The translations under genes and the position numbers were made by a program. Below, one piece after another: positions 16,333 through 26,742 of a stretch of DNA of 64,000 nt. The notes under the pieces are model-generated. The model saw only the letters and a list, made by a program, of their open reading frames with translations, had not been told where the DNA came from and made no database searches. Each line of letters opens with the position of its first letter. Positions within the stretch are counted from its first letter, which is position 1. Source of the stretch: Sva-07 sp963752815 (GTDB taxonomy: Bacteria; Actinomycetota; Acidimicrobiia; Acidimicrobiales; Ilumatobacteraceae); assembly GCA_963752815.1 (NCBI GenBank), contig CAVVZI010000006.1, forward strand, positions 310,001 through 374,000, in the 5' to 3' direction.

Positions 16333-17143
16333 CGGTCGAGCCGGCCCAGAACGCGACGATGCGGTCGACGAATCGATCCGGGTCGACCAGGTGGGGGTAG
16401 TGGCCGTGGTCCTCCCAGGTCTCGACGACTGCGCCCGGCACCCTTCGGGCGAGCCACTCGGCGTACCCGGGCCCGGGGTCGATGCCGAACAGGGCGAGGT
16501 ACGGCGTGGGGTGATCGGCGTAGCCGGCGAGCATGGCGTCGACGGTCGCCGCGATGTGCGGTTCGGGAGTGGTGAGCAGGAGATCCCACACGCCGAGGAC
16601 CACGTCCTGATCGGGTCGGCGGACAGCGCCCACCCGGGCGCGCTCGGCGTCGCTCAGCAGCGGTCCGCACATCGAGGCGAACAGCGCCTCGATCACGGAT
16701 CCGAACTGCTCGGGATCGCGCAGCGCCGACTCGGCAGCGACGAGTTGCTCCTTGAACGCCGACAACTGGAGTGACTGGTCGATGTCGACCACGCTCGCCA
16801 CCGGGATCGCCGCCCCGGCCGCCGACACGACCGCGCCACCGAGGGAATGACCCACCAGGTGGACGCGGCGCGCCGTTTCGTGATCGAGAAGACCTGCCGC
16901 GCCGATCACGGCGATCACGTCGCCGACCATCGCGGCGAGGTCGTATGTCGCAGACGTGCCGGATTCACCATGACCCCGCAGGTCGAGCGTGATCACCTCG
17001 AGCCCCGGATCGTGCGCGAGCAACCGCTCGACCACCGGGTCGAACGTGGCGGCGGACTCGGTGATGCCGTGCACGAGCACGACGGGCGTTCCCGAACCCC
17101 GTCGACTCCACGCGATCGTGGTTCCGTCGCTCGCGGTGGTCAT
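16325..17143 (-). CDS. Alpha/beta hydrolase
   Basis: A 272-aa serine hydrolase of the alpha/beta fold. VVLVHGITESAATFDPV gives the oxyanion HG motif, LDLRGHGESGT follows, and VHLVGHSLGGAVV carries the nucleophile Ser. A late His is in EDHGHYPHLVDPDRFV. The substrate is unknown. The ATG at 17143 is the chosen start. It is divergent from gltB across a long leader, and its 3' end overlaps the next membrane protein gene. Confidence 0.85.
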   Translation of the reverse strand: MTTASDGTTIAWSRRGSGTPVVLVHGITESAATFDPVVERLLAHDPGLEVITLDLRGHGESGTSATYDLAAMVGDVIAVIGAAGLLDHETARRVHLVGHSLGGAVVSAAGAAIPVASVVDIDQSLQLSAFKEQLVAAESALRDPEQFGSVIEALFASMCGPLLSDAERARVGAVRRPDQDVVLGVWDLLLTTPEPHIAATVDAMLAGYADHPTPYLALFGIDPGPGYAEWLARRVPGAVVETWEDHGHYPHLVDPDRFVDRIVAFWAGSTGG

Positions 17144-17532
17144 GTCGTCGTGGCTCACCTGCGCGTGTCCTCCTCGTCCCCCTGGTCGGCGTGGCCGGTC
17201 GTTGCTGGCAGGCGGCACCCGGCAACGACCCCGCATACGATGCCAGATCCCCCGACACCCCTCGACCGAAAGATGCCCGAAATCGTCCGCTCAGCGCACA
17301 GATCGAGGCATTTTTCGGGGCGGAGCATCGCCCCGACCGCGAGCCGGGTGGCGCGACCACCAGGTCCGGACACCGATCACGAGCGAACGAACTTCCGCAA
17401 CGCCCCGGCGTGGCATATGATGGGCGCTCGCTTGGGCCAGTGTTGTCTCGAGCGACCCTCTCCGAGGCAGACCGGTCATCGACGCTGATGGCGGCACCGC
17501 ACCGCAGGGGATCGTTCCCACACTCGACACTG
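17144..17532 (+). promoter_or_regulatory. gltB upstream region with candidate promoter and hairpin
   Basis: This 389-bp gap between divergent genes holds a possible promoter for gltB: TTCCGC (17393-17398), 17 bp, TATGAT (17416-17421), which would leave a leader of over 100 nt. A perfect 8-bp stem, TCGGGGCG at 17315-17322 and its complement at 17329-17336, sits upstream of that promoter, preceded by five T. It could be an operator or a terminator remnant. An in-frame ATG at 17488 is an alternative gltB start. Confidence 0.4.
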
Positions 17533-20500
17533 ATGGATGTGATCATGCGCACGCCCCCGGGCAAGATCGGCCTCTACGACCCCCGACACGAGCACGACTC
17601 GTGCGGCGTCTCCTTCGTCGCCAACCTGCACGGCGTTCGTTCCAACGAACTGGTCCGTACCGGCCTGACCGCGTTGACGAACCTCGAGCACCGCGGTGCC
17701 ACGGGCGCCGAGGCCGACACCGGCGACGGCGCGGGCATTCTGCTGCAGGTCCCGGACGCGCTCTACCGAGCCGTTGTCGAGTTCGATCTCCCCGCCGCGG
17801 GTCACTACGCCACCGGCATCGGGTTCCTGCCGACCGACGACGTCGCCTTCGACAAGGCGATCGCCGTGATCGAGTCGACGATGGCCGACAGCGGGCTCGA
17901 GGTCGTGGGTTGGCGGGAACTCCCGACCGATCCCACGTGCCTGGGCGCCACCGCGCTCGCGGCGATGCCGCGGTTCATGCAGCTGTTCGTCAGCGACCCC
18001 GCGGGCACGAGCGGCATCGACCTCGATCGCAAGGCGTACGTGGCGCGCAAGCGCCTCCGTCGCGAGCTGACGGGCGAACTCGACACGTTCTTCGCGTCGT
18101 TGTCCTCCCGCACGGTCGTCTACAAGGGGATGCTCACGACCCCCCAGTTGAGTGCGTTCTTCTCCGATCTGACCGACGATCGCATCGAGTCGGCGCTGCT
18201 CATCGTGCACTCCCGGTTCTCGACGAACACGTTCCCGTCGTGGCCGCTCGCCCACCCCTACCGGTTCGTCGCCCACAACGGCGAGATCAACACGGTCCAG
18301 GGCAACGAGAACTGGATGCGCGCCCGCGAAGCGATGATCGCCAGCGACCTGCTCCCCGGGTTGGAGGACTGCTACCCGATCTGCACGCCGGGTGCCTCCG
18401 ACACGGCGCGCTTCGACGAGGTGCTCGAACTGCTGCACCTCGGCGGCTACCCGATCCATCACGCGATGCTGATGATGATCCCGGAGGCCTGGGAGAACCA
18501 CGCCACGATGTCGCAGGCGCAGCGCGACTTCTACCGCTTCCACGCCTCGATGATGGAACCGTGGGACGGTCCGGCGAGCGTCGCGTTCACCGATGGCGAG
18601 ATGATCGGCGCGGTGCTCGACCGCAACGGCCTGCGGCCGAGCCGCTACTGGATCACCGACGACGACCTGGTCGTGATGGCATCCGAGGTCGGCGTGATCG
18701 ACATCGAACCGTCGCGGGTGGTCGCGAAGGGCCGGTTGCAACCCGGCAAGATGTTCCTCATCGACACGCGCGAGGGCCGCGTGGTCAGCGACGAGGAGAT
18801 CAAGTCGACCCTCGCCGCGCAGTTCCCGTACGGGCAGTGGCTGGAAGATGGAATCGTCAACCTGCGTGACCTCCCAGACCGTGAACACGTCGTGTTCAGC
18901 CACGACAGCGTGCTGCGTCGCCAGCAGATGTTCGGCTACACCCACGAGGAGCTGAAGATCCTCATCGCACCGATGGCGCTGAACGGCATGGAGGCGCTCG
19001 GTTCGATGGGCACCGACACCCCGCTGGCGGTGTTGTCCGAGCGGCCGCGACTGTTGTTCGACTACTTCAAGCAACTGTTCGCCCAGGTGACGAACCCGCC
19101 GCTCGACGCCATCCGCGAGGAGGTGGTCACCGCGGTCGGCTCGACCGTCGGCCCCGAGGCGAACCTGCTCCAACCCGGCCCTGCGAGTTGTCGCCAGCTG
19201 ATCCTGCCGTTCCCGATCATCGACAACGACGAGTTGGCCAAGATCATCCACATCGACGACGACGGCGACCGCCCCGGGTTGAGCGCGGTCGTGTTGCCCG
19301 GCTTGTTCCGGGTCGGCGACGGGGCCGCCGGGCTGCGGTCGGCGCTCGACGACATCTGCGCGAAAGCGTCGCGGGCGATCGAGCAGGGCGCCCGGATCAT
19401 CGTGCTGTCCGACCGCAACGGCGACTCCGTCGAGGCCCCGATCCCCTCACTCCTCCTCACCGCGGCGGTCCATCATCACCTCGTGCGCACCAAGCAGCGC
19501 ACGATGGCCGGGCTGATCATCGAAACCGGTGACGCCCGCGAAGTGCACCACATGGCGCTCTTGATCGGGTTCGGCGCGGGTGCGATCAACCCGTACCTCG
19601 CCTTCGAATCCGTCGAGGACCTCATCAGCGAGGACATGCACGGCCTGGGCAACATGGACCCGGTCAAGGCGGTGCGCAACTACATCAAGGCGTGCGGCAA
19701 GGGCGTCCTCAAGGTGATGTCGAAGATGGGCGTGTCGACGGTCGCGTCGTACACCGGCGCCCAGATCTTCGAGGCGATCGGCCTCGGCGAAGATGTGATC
19801 GAGCAGTACTTCACCGGCACCGTGTCGCAACTCGGTGGCATCGGGTTGTCCGAGATCGCGGCCGAGGTGGCCGCTCGCCATCGCATGGCGAACCCGACCC
19901 GTCCCGAGGAGCGGGCGCATCGTCGCCTCGAACTCGGCGGCGAGTACCAGTGGCGCCGCGAGGGCGAGCCGCACCTGTTCAACCCCGACACCGTGTACAA
20001 GCTGCAGCACTCCACGCGGGCGAAGCGGTACGACATCTTCAAGCAGTACACCGCGTCGGTCGACGATCAGTCGCGCAAGCTGATGACGCTGCGCGGGCTG
20101 TTCGAGTTCAACTCCGATCGGCCGTCGTTGCCGATCGAGGAGGTCGAGCCCATCGAGTCGATCATCGCCCGCTTCTCGACGGGTGCGATGAGCTACGGCT
20201 CGATCTCGATGGAGGCGCACGAGACGCTGGCGATCGCGATGAACCAGATCGGTGGCAAGTCGAACACCGGCGAAGGTGGCGAGGACGTCGAGCGGTTGCA
20301 CGATCCGCGTCGCCGGTCGGCGATCAAGCAGGTCGCCTCGGGACGTTTCGGGGTGACGGCCGAGTACCTGACCAACGCCGACGACCTGCAGATCAAGATG
20401 GCCCAGGGTGCCAAGCCCGGCGAGGGCGGCCAGCTGCCCGGCCACAAGGTGTATCCGTGGATCGCCGCGACCAGGCACTCCACACCGGGCGTCGGCCTGA

Positions 20501-22087
20501 TCAGCCCCCCGCCGCACCACGACATCTATTCGATCGAGGACCTCAAGCAGCTCATCCACGACCTGAAGAACGCCAACCCGGCGGCCCGGGTGCACGTCAA
20601 GCTCGTCGCCGAGTCGGGTGTTGGCACCGTGGCCGCCGGCGTGTCGAAGGCCAAGGCCGACGTGGTGCTGATCTCCGGCCACGACGGTGGCACCGGCGCC
20701 AGCCCGCTCACGTCGCTGAAGCACGCCGGTGGGCCGTGGGAACTCGGGCTCGCCGAGACGCAGCAGACGCTGCTGCTCAACGGTCTGCGCGACCGCATCG
20801 TCGTGCAGACCGACGGCCAGATGAAGACCGGTCGCGACGTCGATCGTGGCCGCACTGCTCGGCGCCGAGGAGTACGGCTTCGCCACCGCGCCGCTCGTCG
20901 TGTCGGGCTGCATCATGATGCGCGTCTGCCACCTCGACACGTGCCCGGTCGGGGTCGCCACTCAGAACCCCGAGCTCCGGGCACGTTTCAGCGGCAAGCC
21001 GGAGTTCGTCGTCAACTTCTTCGAGTACATCGCCGAGGAGGTGCGCGAGATCATGGCCGAGCTCGGGTTCCGCACGCTCGCCGAGCTGATCGGCCACGTC
21101 GAGTGTCTCGACACCAAGCGGGCGGTCGACCACTGGAAGGCGTCCGGGCTCGACATCAGCCCCATCCTGCGGGTGCCCGAGAATCCGTACGGCCAGACGT
21201 TCATCCAGAGCGTCGTTCAGGACCACGGTCTCGACGAGGCGCTCGACCAGACGTTCATCGAGTTGGCGCAACCGGCGATCAACGACGCCCATCACGTGAA
21301 GATCGACCTGCCGATCCGCAACGTCAATCGCACCGTCGGCACCCTGCTGGGCCACGAGATCACCAAGCGGTGGGGTGGCGAGGGGCTCCCCGACGGGACG
21401 ATCGACATCACGCTCACGGGCTCGGCCGGGCAGAGCTTCGGAGCCTTCATGCCCGCCGGCATCCAGATGCGCCTCGTCGGCGACGCCAACGACTATCTCG
21501 GCAAGGGCTTGTCGGGCGGGCGGCTGATCGTGCAGCCGCATCCGTTCGCCCCGTTCGTCGCCGAGGACAACGTGATCGCCGGCAACGTCATCGCCTACGG
21601 CGCCACGGGCGGCGAGATCTTCCTCCGCGGCCGGGTGGGCGAGCGCTTCTGCGTGCGCAACTCCGGCGCCACCGCGGTGAGCGAAGGCGTCGGCGACCAC
21701 GGGTGCGAGTACATGACCGGTGGCCGCGTCGTCGTACTCGGCACGACGGGTCGGAACTTCGGCGCCGGCATGTCCGGTGGGATCGCCTACGTCTACGACG
21801 TCGACGACCAGTTCGCCAGCCTCGTGAACTACGAGATGGTGACGCTCGAGGACCTCGACGACGTCGACCGGGAGTTCCTGCGAACGACGATCACGCAACA
21901 TCGCGACTTCACGGGCTCGGCGGTGGCCGAGAAGGTGCTGTCGGGATGGGAGACCGAGATCGGCCGATTCCGCAAGGTGATGCCGACCGACTACAAGCGG
22001 GTCCTGAACGTGATCGCCCTCGCCAAGGCCGACGGCCTCGACGAGGAGCAGACCGTCGACCGCATCATGGAAGCAGCCCGCGCATGA
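17533..22087 (+). CDS. gltB: Glutamate synthase large subunit, frameshifted
   Basis: GltB makes glutamate from glutamine and 2-oxoglutarate with GltD. The protein of about 1517 aa begins with a short propeptide ending before CGVSFVANLHG; the Cys is the glutaminase nucleophile exposed by cleavage. Then follow STNTFPSWPLAHPYR, FVAHNGEINT, the central domain, and the FMN-binding synthase domain (GEGGEDVERLHD, QGAKPGEGGQLPGHKV, SGHDGGTGASPLTS). After QMKTGRDV the frame breaks; sequence resumes IVAALLGAEEYGFATAPLVV with the 3Fe-4S cysteines CIMMRVCHLDTCPVG and the C-terminal beta-helix. One extra G at 20842 explains this. ATG 17545 and 17488 are alternative starts. Confidence 0.95.
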
Positions 22088-22103
22088 ACAAGGAAGTGAA
22101 CTG

Positions 22104-23558
22104 ATGGGTAAGCCGACGGGGTTTCTGGAGTGGTCGCGGGCGACGCCGGTGCGACGGCCGGTGCCGGTGCGACTGCGCGACTGGCGCGAGGTGTACGAGC
22201 CGTTCGATCGCGACGAACTCAATCACCAGGCGGGCCGCTGCATGGATTGCGGCATCCCGTTCTGCAACAACGGCTGCCCGCTCGGCAACCTGATCCCCGA
22301 CTGGAACGACCTCGTCTACCGCGACCACTGGCAGGACGCGATCGAGCGTCTCCACGCCACGAACAACTTCCCCGAGTTCACCGGCCGGCTCTGTCCGGCG
22401 CCGTGCGAGTCGGCTTGCGTGCTCGGGATCAACCAGGACCCGGTGGCGATCAAGCAGGTCGAGGTCGAGATCATCGACCGCGCCTGGGACGAGGGTTGGG
22501 TCGTTCCCCACGTGCCGTCGTTGCGCACCGGCAAGCGCGTCGCCGTGATCGGCAGCGGGCCCGCCGGGCTCGCCGCCGCCCAGCAGCTCACCCGCGCCGG
22601 CCACGAGGTGGTCGTGCTCGAGCGGGCCGATCGCATCGGCGGCCTGCTGCGCTACGGCATCCCCGAGTTCAAGATGGAGAAGCGCCACATCGATCGGCGC
22701 CTCGCCCAGATGGAGGCGGAGGGCACCGAGTTCCGCACCAACGCGGTCGTCGGCGAAACCGTCGACATCGAAGTGCTCCGCGCCTCGCACGACGCGATCG
22801 TCCTCGCCTGCGGGGCCACCGATTGGCGCGACCTGCCGATCCCCGGTCGCGAGCTCGACGGGATCCATCAGGCGATGGAGTACCTGCCGCACGCCAACCG
22901 GGTGCAGCTCGGCGACATCGAGCAGTCGCCGATCGATGTCAGCGACAAGCACGTCGTCATCATCGGCGGCGGCGACACCGGGGCCGACTGTCTGGGCACG
23001 GCCCACCGTCAGGGTGCGGCGTCGGTCACGCAGCTCGAGATTCTGCCGCGTTCGCCCGAGTCGCGGGCGGAAGGGAATCCGTGGCCGCAGTTCGCGATGG
23101 TGTACAAGATCACGTCCGCCCACGAGGAGGGCGGCGACCGCCTCTTCAGCGTGAACACGGAGCGGTTCGTCGACGACGGCAACGGCCGCGTCCGGGCGCT
23201 GGTGCTGCACGAGGTCGAGATGATCGACGGTCGGTTCACGAAGATCGAGGGGACCGAACAGGAGATCCCCGCCGACTTCGTGTTCCTCGCGATGGGCTTC
23301 CTCGGGCCGGAGCACGGCACGTGGCTCGACGGACTCGAAGTCGACTACGACGCCCGCGGCAACGTCGCTCGCGACGATCGGTACATGAGCTCCCAGCGCG
23401 GGATCTTCGTCGCCGGCGACATGGGTCGCGGGCAGAGCCTGATCGTGTGGGCCATCGCCGAGGGTCGCGCCTGCGCGGCCGGCGTCGACACCTACCTGAT
23501 GGGCGAGACCCGCCTCCCATCACCGGTGCGTCCCACCGACCGCGCGCTCATGCCCTGA
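22104..23558 (+). CDS. gltD: Glutamate synthase small subunit
   Basis: GltD is the FAD and iron-sulfur flavoprotein that passes NADPH electrons to GltB. The 484-aa protein has the N-terminal cysteine clusters CMDCGIPFCNNGCPLGN and CPAPCESACVLG, the FAD-binding VAVIGSGPAGLAAAQQL, the NADPH-binding VVIIGGGDTGADCLGTA, and the final FVAGDMGRGQSLIVWAIAEG. It starts 16 bp after gltB with an AAGGAAG ribosome site, so the two form an operon. Confidence 0.97.
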   Translation: MGKPTGFLEWSRATPVRRPVPVRLRDWREVYEPFDRDELNHQAGRCMDCGIPFCNNGCPLGNLIPDWNDLVYRDHWQDAIERLHATNNFPEFTGRLCPAPCESACVLGINQDPVAIKQVEVEIIDRAWDEGWVVPHVPSLRTGKRVAVIGSGPAGLAAAQQLTRAGHEVVVLERADRIGGLLRYGIPEFKMEKRHIDRRLAQMEAEGTEFRTNAVVGETVDIEVLRASHDAIVLACGATDWRDLPIPGRELDGIHQAMEYLPHANRVQLGDIEQSPIDVSDKHVVIIGGGDTGADCLGTAHRQGAASVTQLEILPRSPESRAEGNPWPQFAMVYKITSAHEEGGDRLFSVNTERFVDDGNGRVRALVLHEVEMIDGRFTKIEGTEQEIPADFVFLAMGFLGPEHGTWLDGLEVDYDARGNVARDDRYMSSQRGIFVAGDMGRGQSLIVWAIAEGRACAAGVDTYLMGETRLPSPVRPTDRALMP

Positions 23559-23629
23559 CCGGGTGTGACGTCGGGCTCGGGGCTTGACGTGACGTTTCGC
23601 GTGCGGTAACAGCGCCTACGCTGGTGTTC

Positions 23630-24307
23630 ATGTCGCCAAAGTTCGCTCCTGGTCCGTCTCGTCGCGCCGGCCGTCGCCTCGCCGCTGTCGCCGGGCCGGT
23701 CGCGGTGGGCATGATCCTGCTCGCGGCGTGCGGCAGCAGTGGGGACGAGGGCGCGACCGAATCGACGATCGATCTGAGCGAGGGCTCGACCGCGTTCGTC
23801 GTCCGCCCTCCCGAGACCACGGTCGCACCGGAGACGACCCCCGTCGTCGACGGCGCCGTTTCCACCGCCGCGCAGGACTACACGATCCAGAGTGGTGACT
23901 ACCCGCTCAAGGTTGCCAACCAGTTCGGCGTCACGGTCGACGAGCTGGTCGCCTTCAACGAATGGGGAAGCGCGAACGAGTTCCCCTTCCCGGGCACCGT
24001 GATCAAGATTCCGCCGGGCGGCACCCTGGCCGCGGCAATCCCCGAGACCACCGTGGCCCCGGCGGCGGGCGGCCAAGCCGCGACCGCCGAATCCACCACC
24101 ACCGTGCCGGCGTCGACGATTCCGGACGCCGGCGACAACTGTGCCCCAGGCGAGCACATCGTCGAAGCGGGCGACATTCCGATCAGCGTCGCGAAGAAGT
24201 ACGACGTGACGCTCGAGGCACTGGCCGCGGCGAACGCGAGCAATCCGGCTTACAGCCAGTTCATCCCTGGACAGAAGATCGTCATCCCGGCGAAGGCCGA
24301 CTGCTGA
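23630..24307 (+). CDS. LysM-domain lipoprotein
   Basis: A 225-aa exported protein. The N-terminus has basic residues, a hydrophobic stretch and the lipobox LLAAC, giving a lipid-anchored mature protein. Two LysM peptidoglycan-binding domains are visible: one at about residues 80-130 (YTIQSGDYPLKVANQFGV, then IKIPPGG) and one at the C-terminus (EHIVEAGDIPISVAKKYDV, then IVIPAKADC). They are joined by a Thr/Ala/Pro-rich linker. No catalytic domain is present, so it likely anchors to the wall or cooperates with a partner enzyme. A GTG at 23624 is a possible alternative start. Confidence 0.88.
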   Translation: MSPKFAPGPSRRAGRRLAAVAGPVAVGMILLAACGSSGDEGATESTIDLSEGSTAFVVRPPETTVAPETTPVVDGAVSTAAQDYTIQSGDYPLKVANQFGVTVDELVAFNEWGSANEFPFPGTVIKIPPGGTLAAAIPETTVAPAAGGQAATAESTTTVPASTIPDAGDNCAPGEHIVEAGDIPISVAKKYDVTLEALAAANASNPAYSQFIPGQKIVIPAKADC

Positions 24308-24317
24308 TCTGCCGTTG

Positions 24318-24340
24318 ACCTGCCAACCGGCCGGTCAGGT
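24318..24340. terminator. Weak hairpin between convergent LysM and MBL genes
   Basis: ACCTG and CAGGT arms enclose a palindromic ACCGGCCGGT core. The element lies between the two convergent stop codons. No T-run is present and the stem is interrupted, so its role as a terminator is tentative. Confidence 0.35.
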
Positions 24341-24348
24341 GACGCGGG

Positions 24349-25032
24349 TCAGATGAGGCCGTCGAAGATCGAGTTGAACTCCTTCACCACTTCCATGGTG
24401 GCGCTGCTCGCCGCCGAGTAGCGGTGGCCGGGATACAGGATCGTGTCGTCGGGCACCTCGGCGAGGCGGCGCAGGCTCTCGGCCATCTGCCTCGAGTCCG
24501 AGCCGGGCAGATCGGTGCGTCCACAGCCCTCGAGGAACAACGTGTCGCCGGCGACGAGCCGCCCGTCGACGAGGAAGCACTGGCTGCCCGGGGTGTGGCC
24601 CGGTGTGTGCAGCAGCGACACGTCGATGTTGCCGATCCGCACGACATCACCCGAGTCGTGCTCGATGAAATGGGTGGCGTCGACGCCCGTCGTCTTCGAG
24701 ACCCATTCCGACTCGGTGCGCTGGAGATGGAGCGGACAGTCGACGCGTTGCAGCAGGGCGGCGATGCCTTCGATGGTGTTGTTCCCCATCTCCCCACCGA
24801 CGTGATCGGGGTGGTAGTGCGTGATGAGGACGCCGCTCACGGTCATGTCGTCGGCCGCCACCACGTCGATCAGATCGTCGACGGCGTAGGCGGGATCGAC
24901 GAGCAGGCACTCGCCGGTGGCCCGGTCGCCGATGGCATACACGAAGTTCACCATCTGCGCGGCCAACGGGTCGCCGTGGGCGAAGTCGCGGCCCGAGAGC
25001 AACTGGCGGAAGTAGAGGCTGCTTTCGGTCAT
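24349..25032 (-). CDS. Metallo-beta-lactamase fold hydrolase, glyoxalase II-like
   Basis: A 227-aa MBL-fold enzyme. The metal motif THYHPDHVGG is complete, with a third His in LLHTPGHTPGSQCFLV, an Asp in VAGDTLFLEGCGRTDLPG, and a last His in ILYPGHRYS. The GCGRTDLPGSD block is typical of persulfide dioxygenase and hydroxyacylglutathione hydrolase-like members. The reaction is not certain. The start is the ATG at 25032. It is divergent from the ProA-like gene. Confidence 0.85.
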   Translation of the reverse strand: MTESSLYFRQLLSGRDFAHGDPLAAQMVNFVYAIGDRATGECLLVDPAYAVDDLIDVVAADDMTVSGVLITHYHPDHVGGEMGNNTIEGIAALLQRVDCPLHLQRTESEWVSKTTGVDATHFIEHDSGDVVRIGNIDVSLLHTPGHTPGSQCFLVDGRLVAGDTLFLEGCGRTDLPGSDSRQMAESLRRLAEVPDDTILYPGHRYSAASSATMEVVKEFNSIFDGLI

Positions 25033-25163
25033 CGGCCTACCCTTTCGCTGATGACTACGACCACCACGGGGGCGAGACGCAGCGAGGTGTGGGACGTCGG
25101 GGCGACAACGGAATTCATCCCGCCCATCCTGGCACCGAACAGCCCGATCGTCACGGCCGCATC

Positions 25164-26669
25164 GTGAGCGATGTCGGCGAACTGACCCGCCTGACACCGG
25201 GCCAGCAGATCGTGTTCGGCGGAAATCGGGTCGTTTCCGTCGGCGCCGAACTCGCCGAGGCGTTCCGACCGGGTGACCGGCTCGTCGTCGTGCAGTCCAC
25301 GGGCGCCCTCGTGCACATCCCGGCACGGATTGCGGGCGTGGTCGACGGCGCGATCACCGCCGCGACGGCGGCCTTCTCCGAACTGGCGCGATGCAGCGAC
25401 GAGGCCATCGTGACCTTCTTCGACGCCTTCGCCGCCCGGCTGGCCGATGACTCGATCTTCGAGCCGATCGCCGCGGCGAACGTCGTCGACGTGCAGCAGG
25501 CCGCGGCCGCCGGTCGATCGACGACCCGCCTCGAACTGACCGCGCGGATGCGCGCCGACATGATCAGCGGCTTGCGGGTCTGGCGCGACCAACCTGCAGG
25601 TCGCGGTGCGGTGGAGTCGACCATCGGCCACGACGGCTGGTCGATGGAGGAACGGCGTGCGCCCCTCGGTGTCGTCGGGTTCGTGTTCGAGGGGCGGCCC
25701 AACGTGTTCGCTGACGCCTGCGGCGTCGTTCGATCGGGGAACACGGTGGTGTTCCGGATCGGGTCGGATGCCCTCGGCACGGCGCGCGCGATCGTCGAGA
25801 ACGCCCTTGCGCCGGCGCTCGCCACTGCCGGTCTGCCCGCTGGCACCGTGCAATTGATCGACGAGCCGGCCCGGTCCGGCGGCCACGCCTTGTTCGACGA
25901 CCGTCGACTGGCGCTGGCGGTCGCCCGCGGTTCGGGTGCGGCCGTCGCCGAACTCGGCGCCGTGGCCGCGCAGGCCGGTACGCCGGTGAGCTTGCACGGA
26001 ACGGGGGGTGCATGGATGATCGTCGGCGAGAACGCCGACCACGACGCCGTGCGCGACGCCGTCGTCAACTCGCTCGATCGCAAGGTGTGCAACACGCTCA
26101 ACGTCTGCGCCATCCCCGAGTCCCGAGCCGACATGGTGCCGGTCTTCCTCGATGCGTTGGCGAGCGTGGCCGAGGGTCTCGGCGTCGATGTGCGGCTCCA
26201 CGTGGTCGACGGGTCCGAGCGTTGGCTGCCGGGAGACTGCCTCGAGCGGCGCGTCGTCGTCGCCCGCGCCGCCGGTCCGAGCGACGAGCCGTTCGTCTCG
26301 ACGATCGACGAGTCCGAACTGGCCACCGAGTGGGAGTGGGAGCGCTCGCCGGAGCTCACCCTCGTCGTGACGTCCGGTGTGGCCGACGCCGTCGCTCTCT
26401 GCAACCGCTACAGCCCCCACTTCATCACGTCGGTGATCACGTCCGACCCGGCGGAGTTCGAACGCTGCTACGGCGCGCTCGACACCCCGTTCACCGGCAA
26501 CGGCTTCACCCGTTGGGTCGACGGGCAGTACGCGCTCGATCGACCGGAACTCGGCCTCGCCAACTGGCAGGGCGGCCGCCTGCTCGGGCGCGGCGCGATC
26601 CTGTCGGGCGACAGCGTGTTCACCGTGCGGTACGTCGCGCGCGTCGACGACACCACCCTGCACCGCTGA
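25164..26669 (+). CDS. Glutamate-5-semialdehyde dehydrogenase-like protein with N-terminal extension
   Basis: The core, from about residue 65, follows ProA, which reduces gamma-glutamyl phosphate in proline synthesis: RRAPLGVVGFVFEGRPNVFADACGVVRSGNTVVFR in two adjoining blocks, and the active-site VCNTLNVCAIPES with the catalytic Cys. The total of 501 aa is about 80 longer than usual ProA. The first 60 residues (starting at GQQIVFGGNRVVSVGAELAE) are not part of the normal domain. No proB is nearby. It may be the true ProA or a paralogue with another substrate. The GTG at 25164 is the first start that keeps the extension. Confidence 0.75.
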   Translation: MSDVGELTRLTPGQQIVFGGNRVVSVGAELAEAFRPGDRLVVVQSTGALVHIPARIAGVVDGAITAATAAFSELARCSDEAIVTFFDAFAARLADDSIFEPIAAANVVDVQQAAAAGRSTTRLELTARMRADMISGLRVWRDQPAGRGAVESTIGHDGWSMEERRAPLGVVGFVFEGRPNVFADACGVVRSGNTVVFRIGSDALGTARAIVENALAPALATAGLPAGTVQLIDEPARSGGHALFDDRRLALAVARGSGAAVAELGAVAAQAGTPVSLHGTGGAWMIVGENADHDAVRDAVVNSLDRKVCNTLNVCAIPESRADMVPVFLDALASVAEGLGVDVRLHVVDGSERWLPGDCLERRVVVARAAGPSDEPFVSTIDESELATEWEWERSPELTLVVTSGVADAVALCNRYSPHFITSVITSDPAEFERCYGALDTPFTGNGFTRWVDGQYALDRPELGLANWQGGRLLGRGAILSGDSVFTVRYVARVDDTTLHR

Positions 26670-26742
26670 CCGGCGCCGTCAACCCGACTTGATCAGACCT
26701 TCATGGCCAACTCGGCGCGGCCGTCGGGCATCCTTGGAGCAG

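Noticed and set aside
17635..17650. Palindrome GTTCGTTCCAACGAAC resembling the dispersed repeat arms
   Set aside because: It lies within conserved gltB codons (around VRSNELV) and is explained by the protein sequence.
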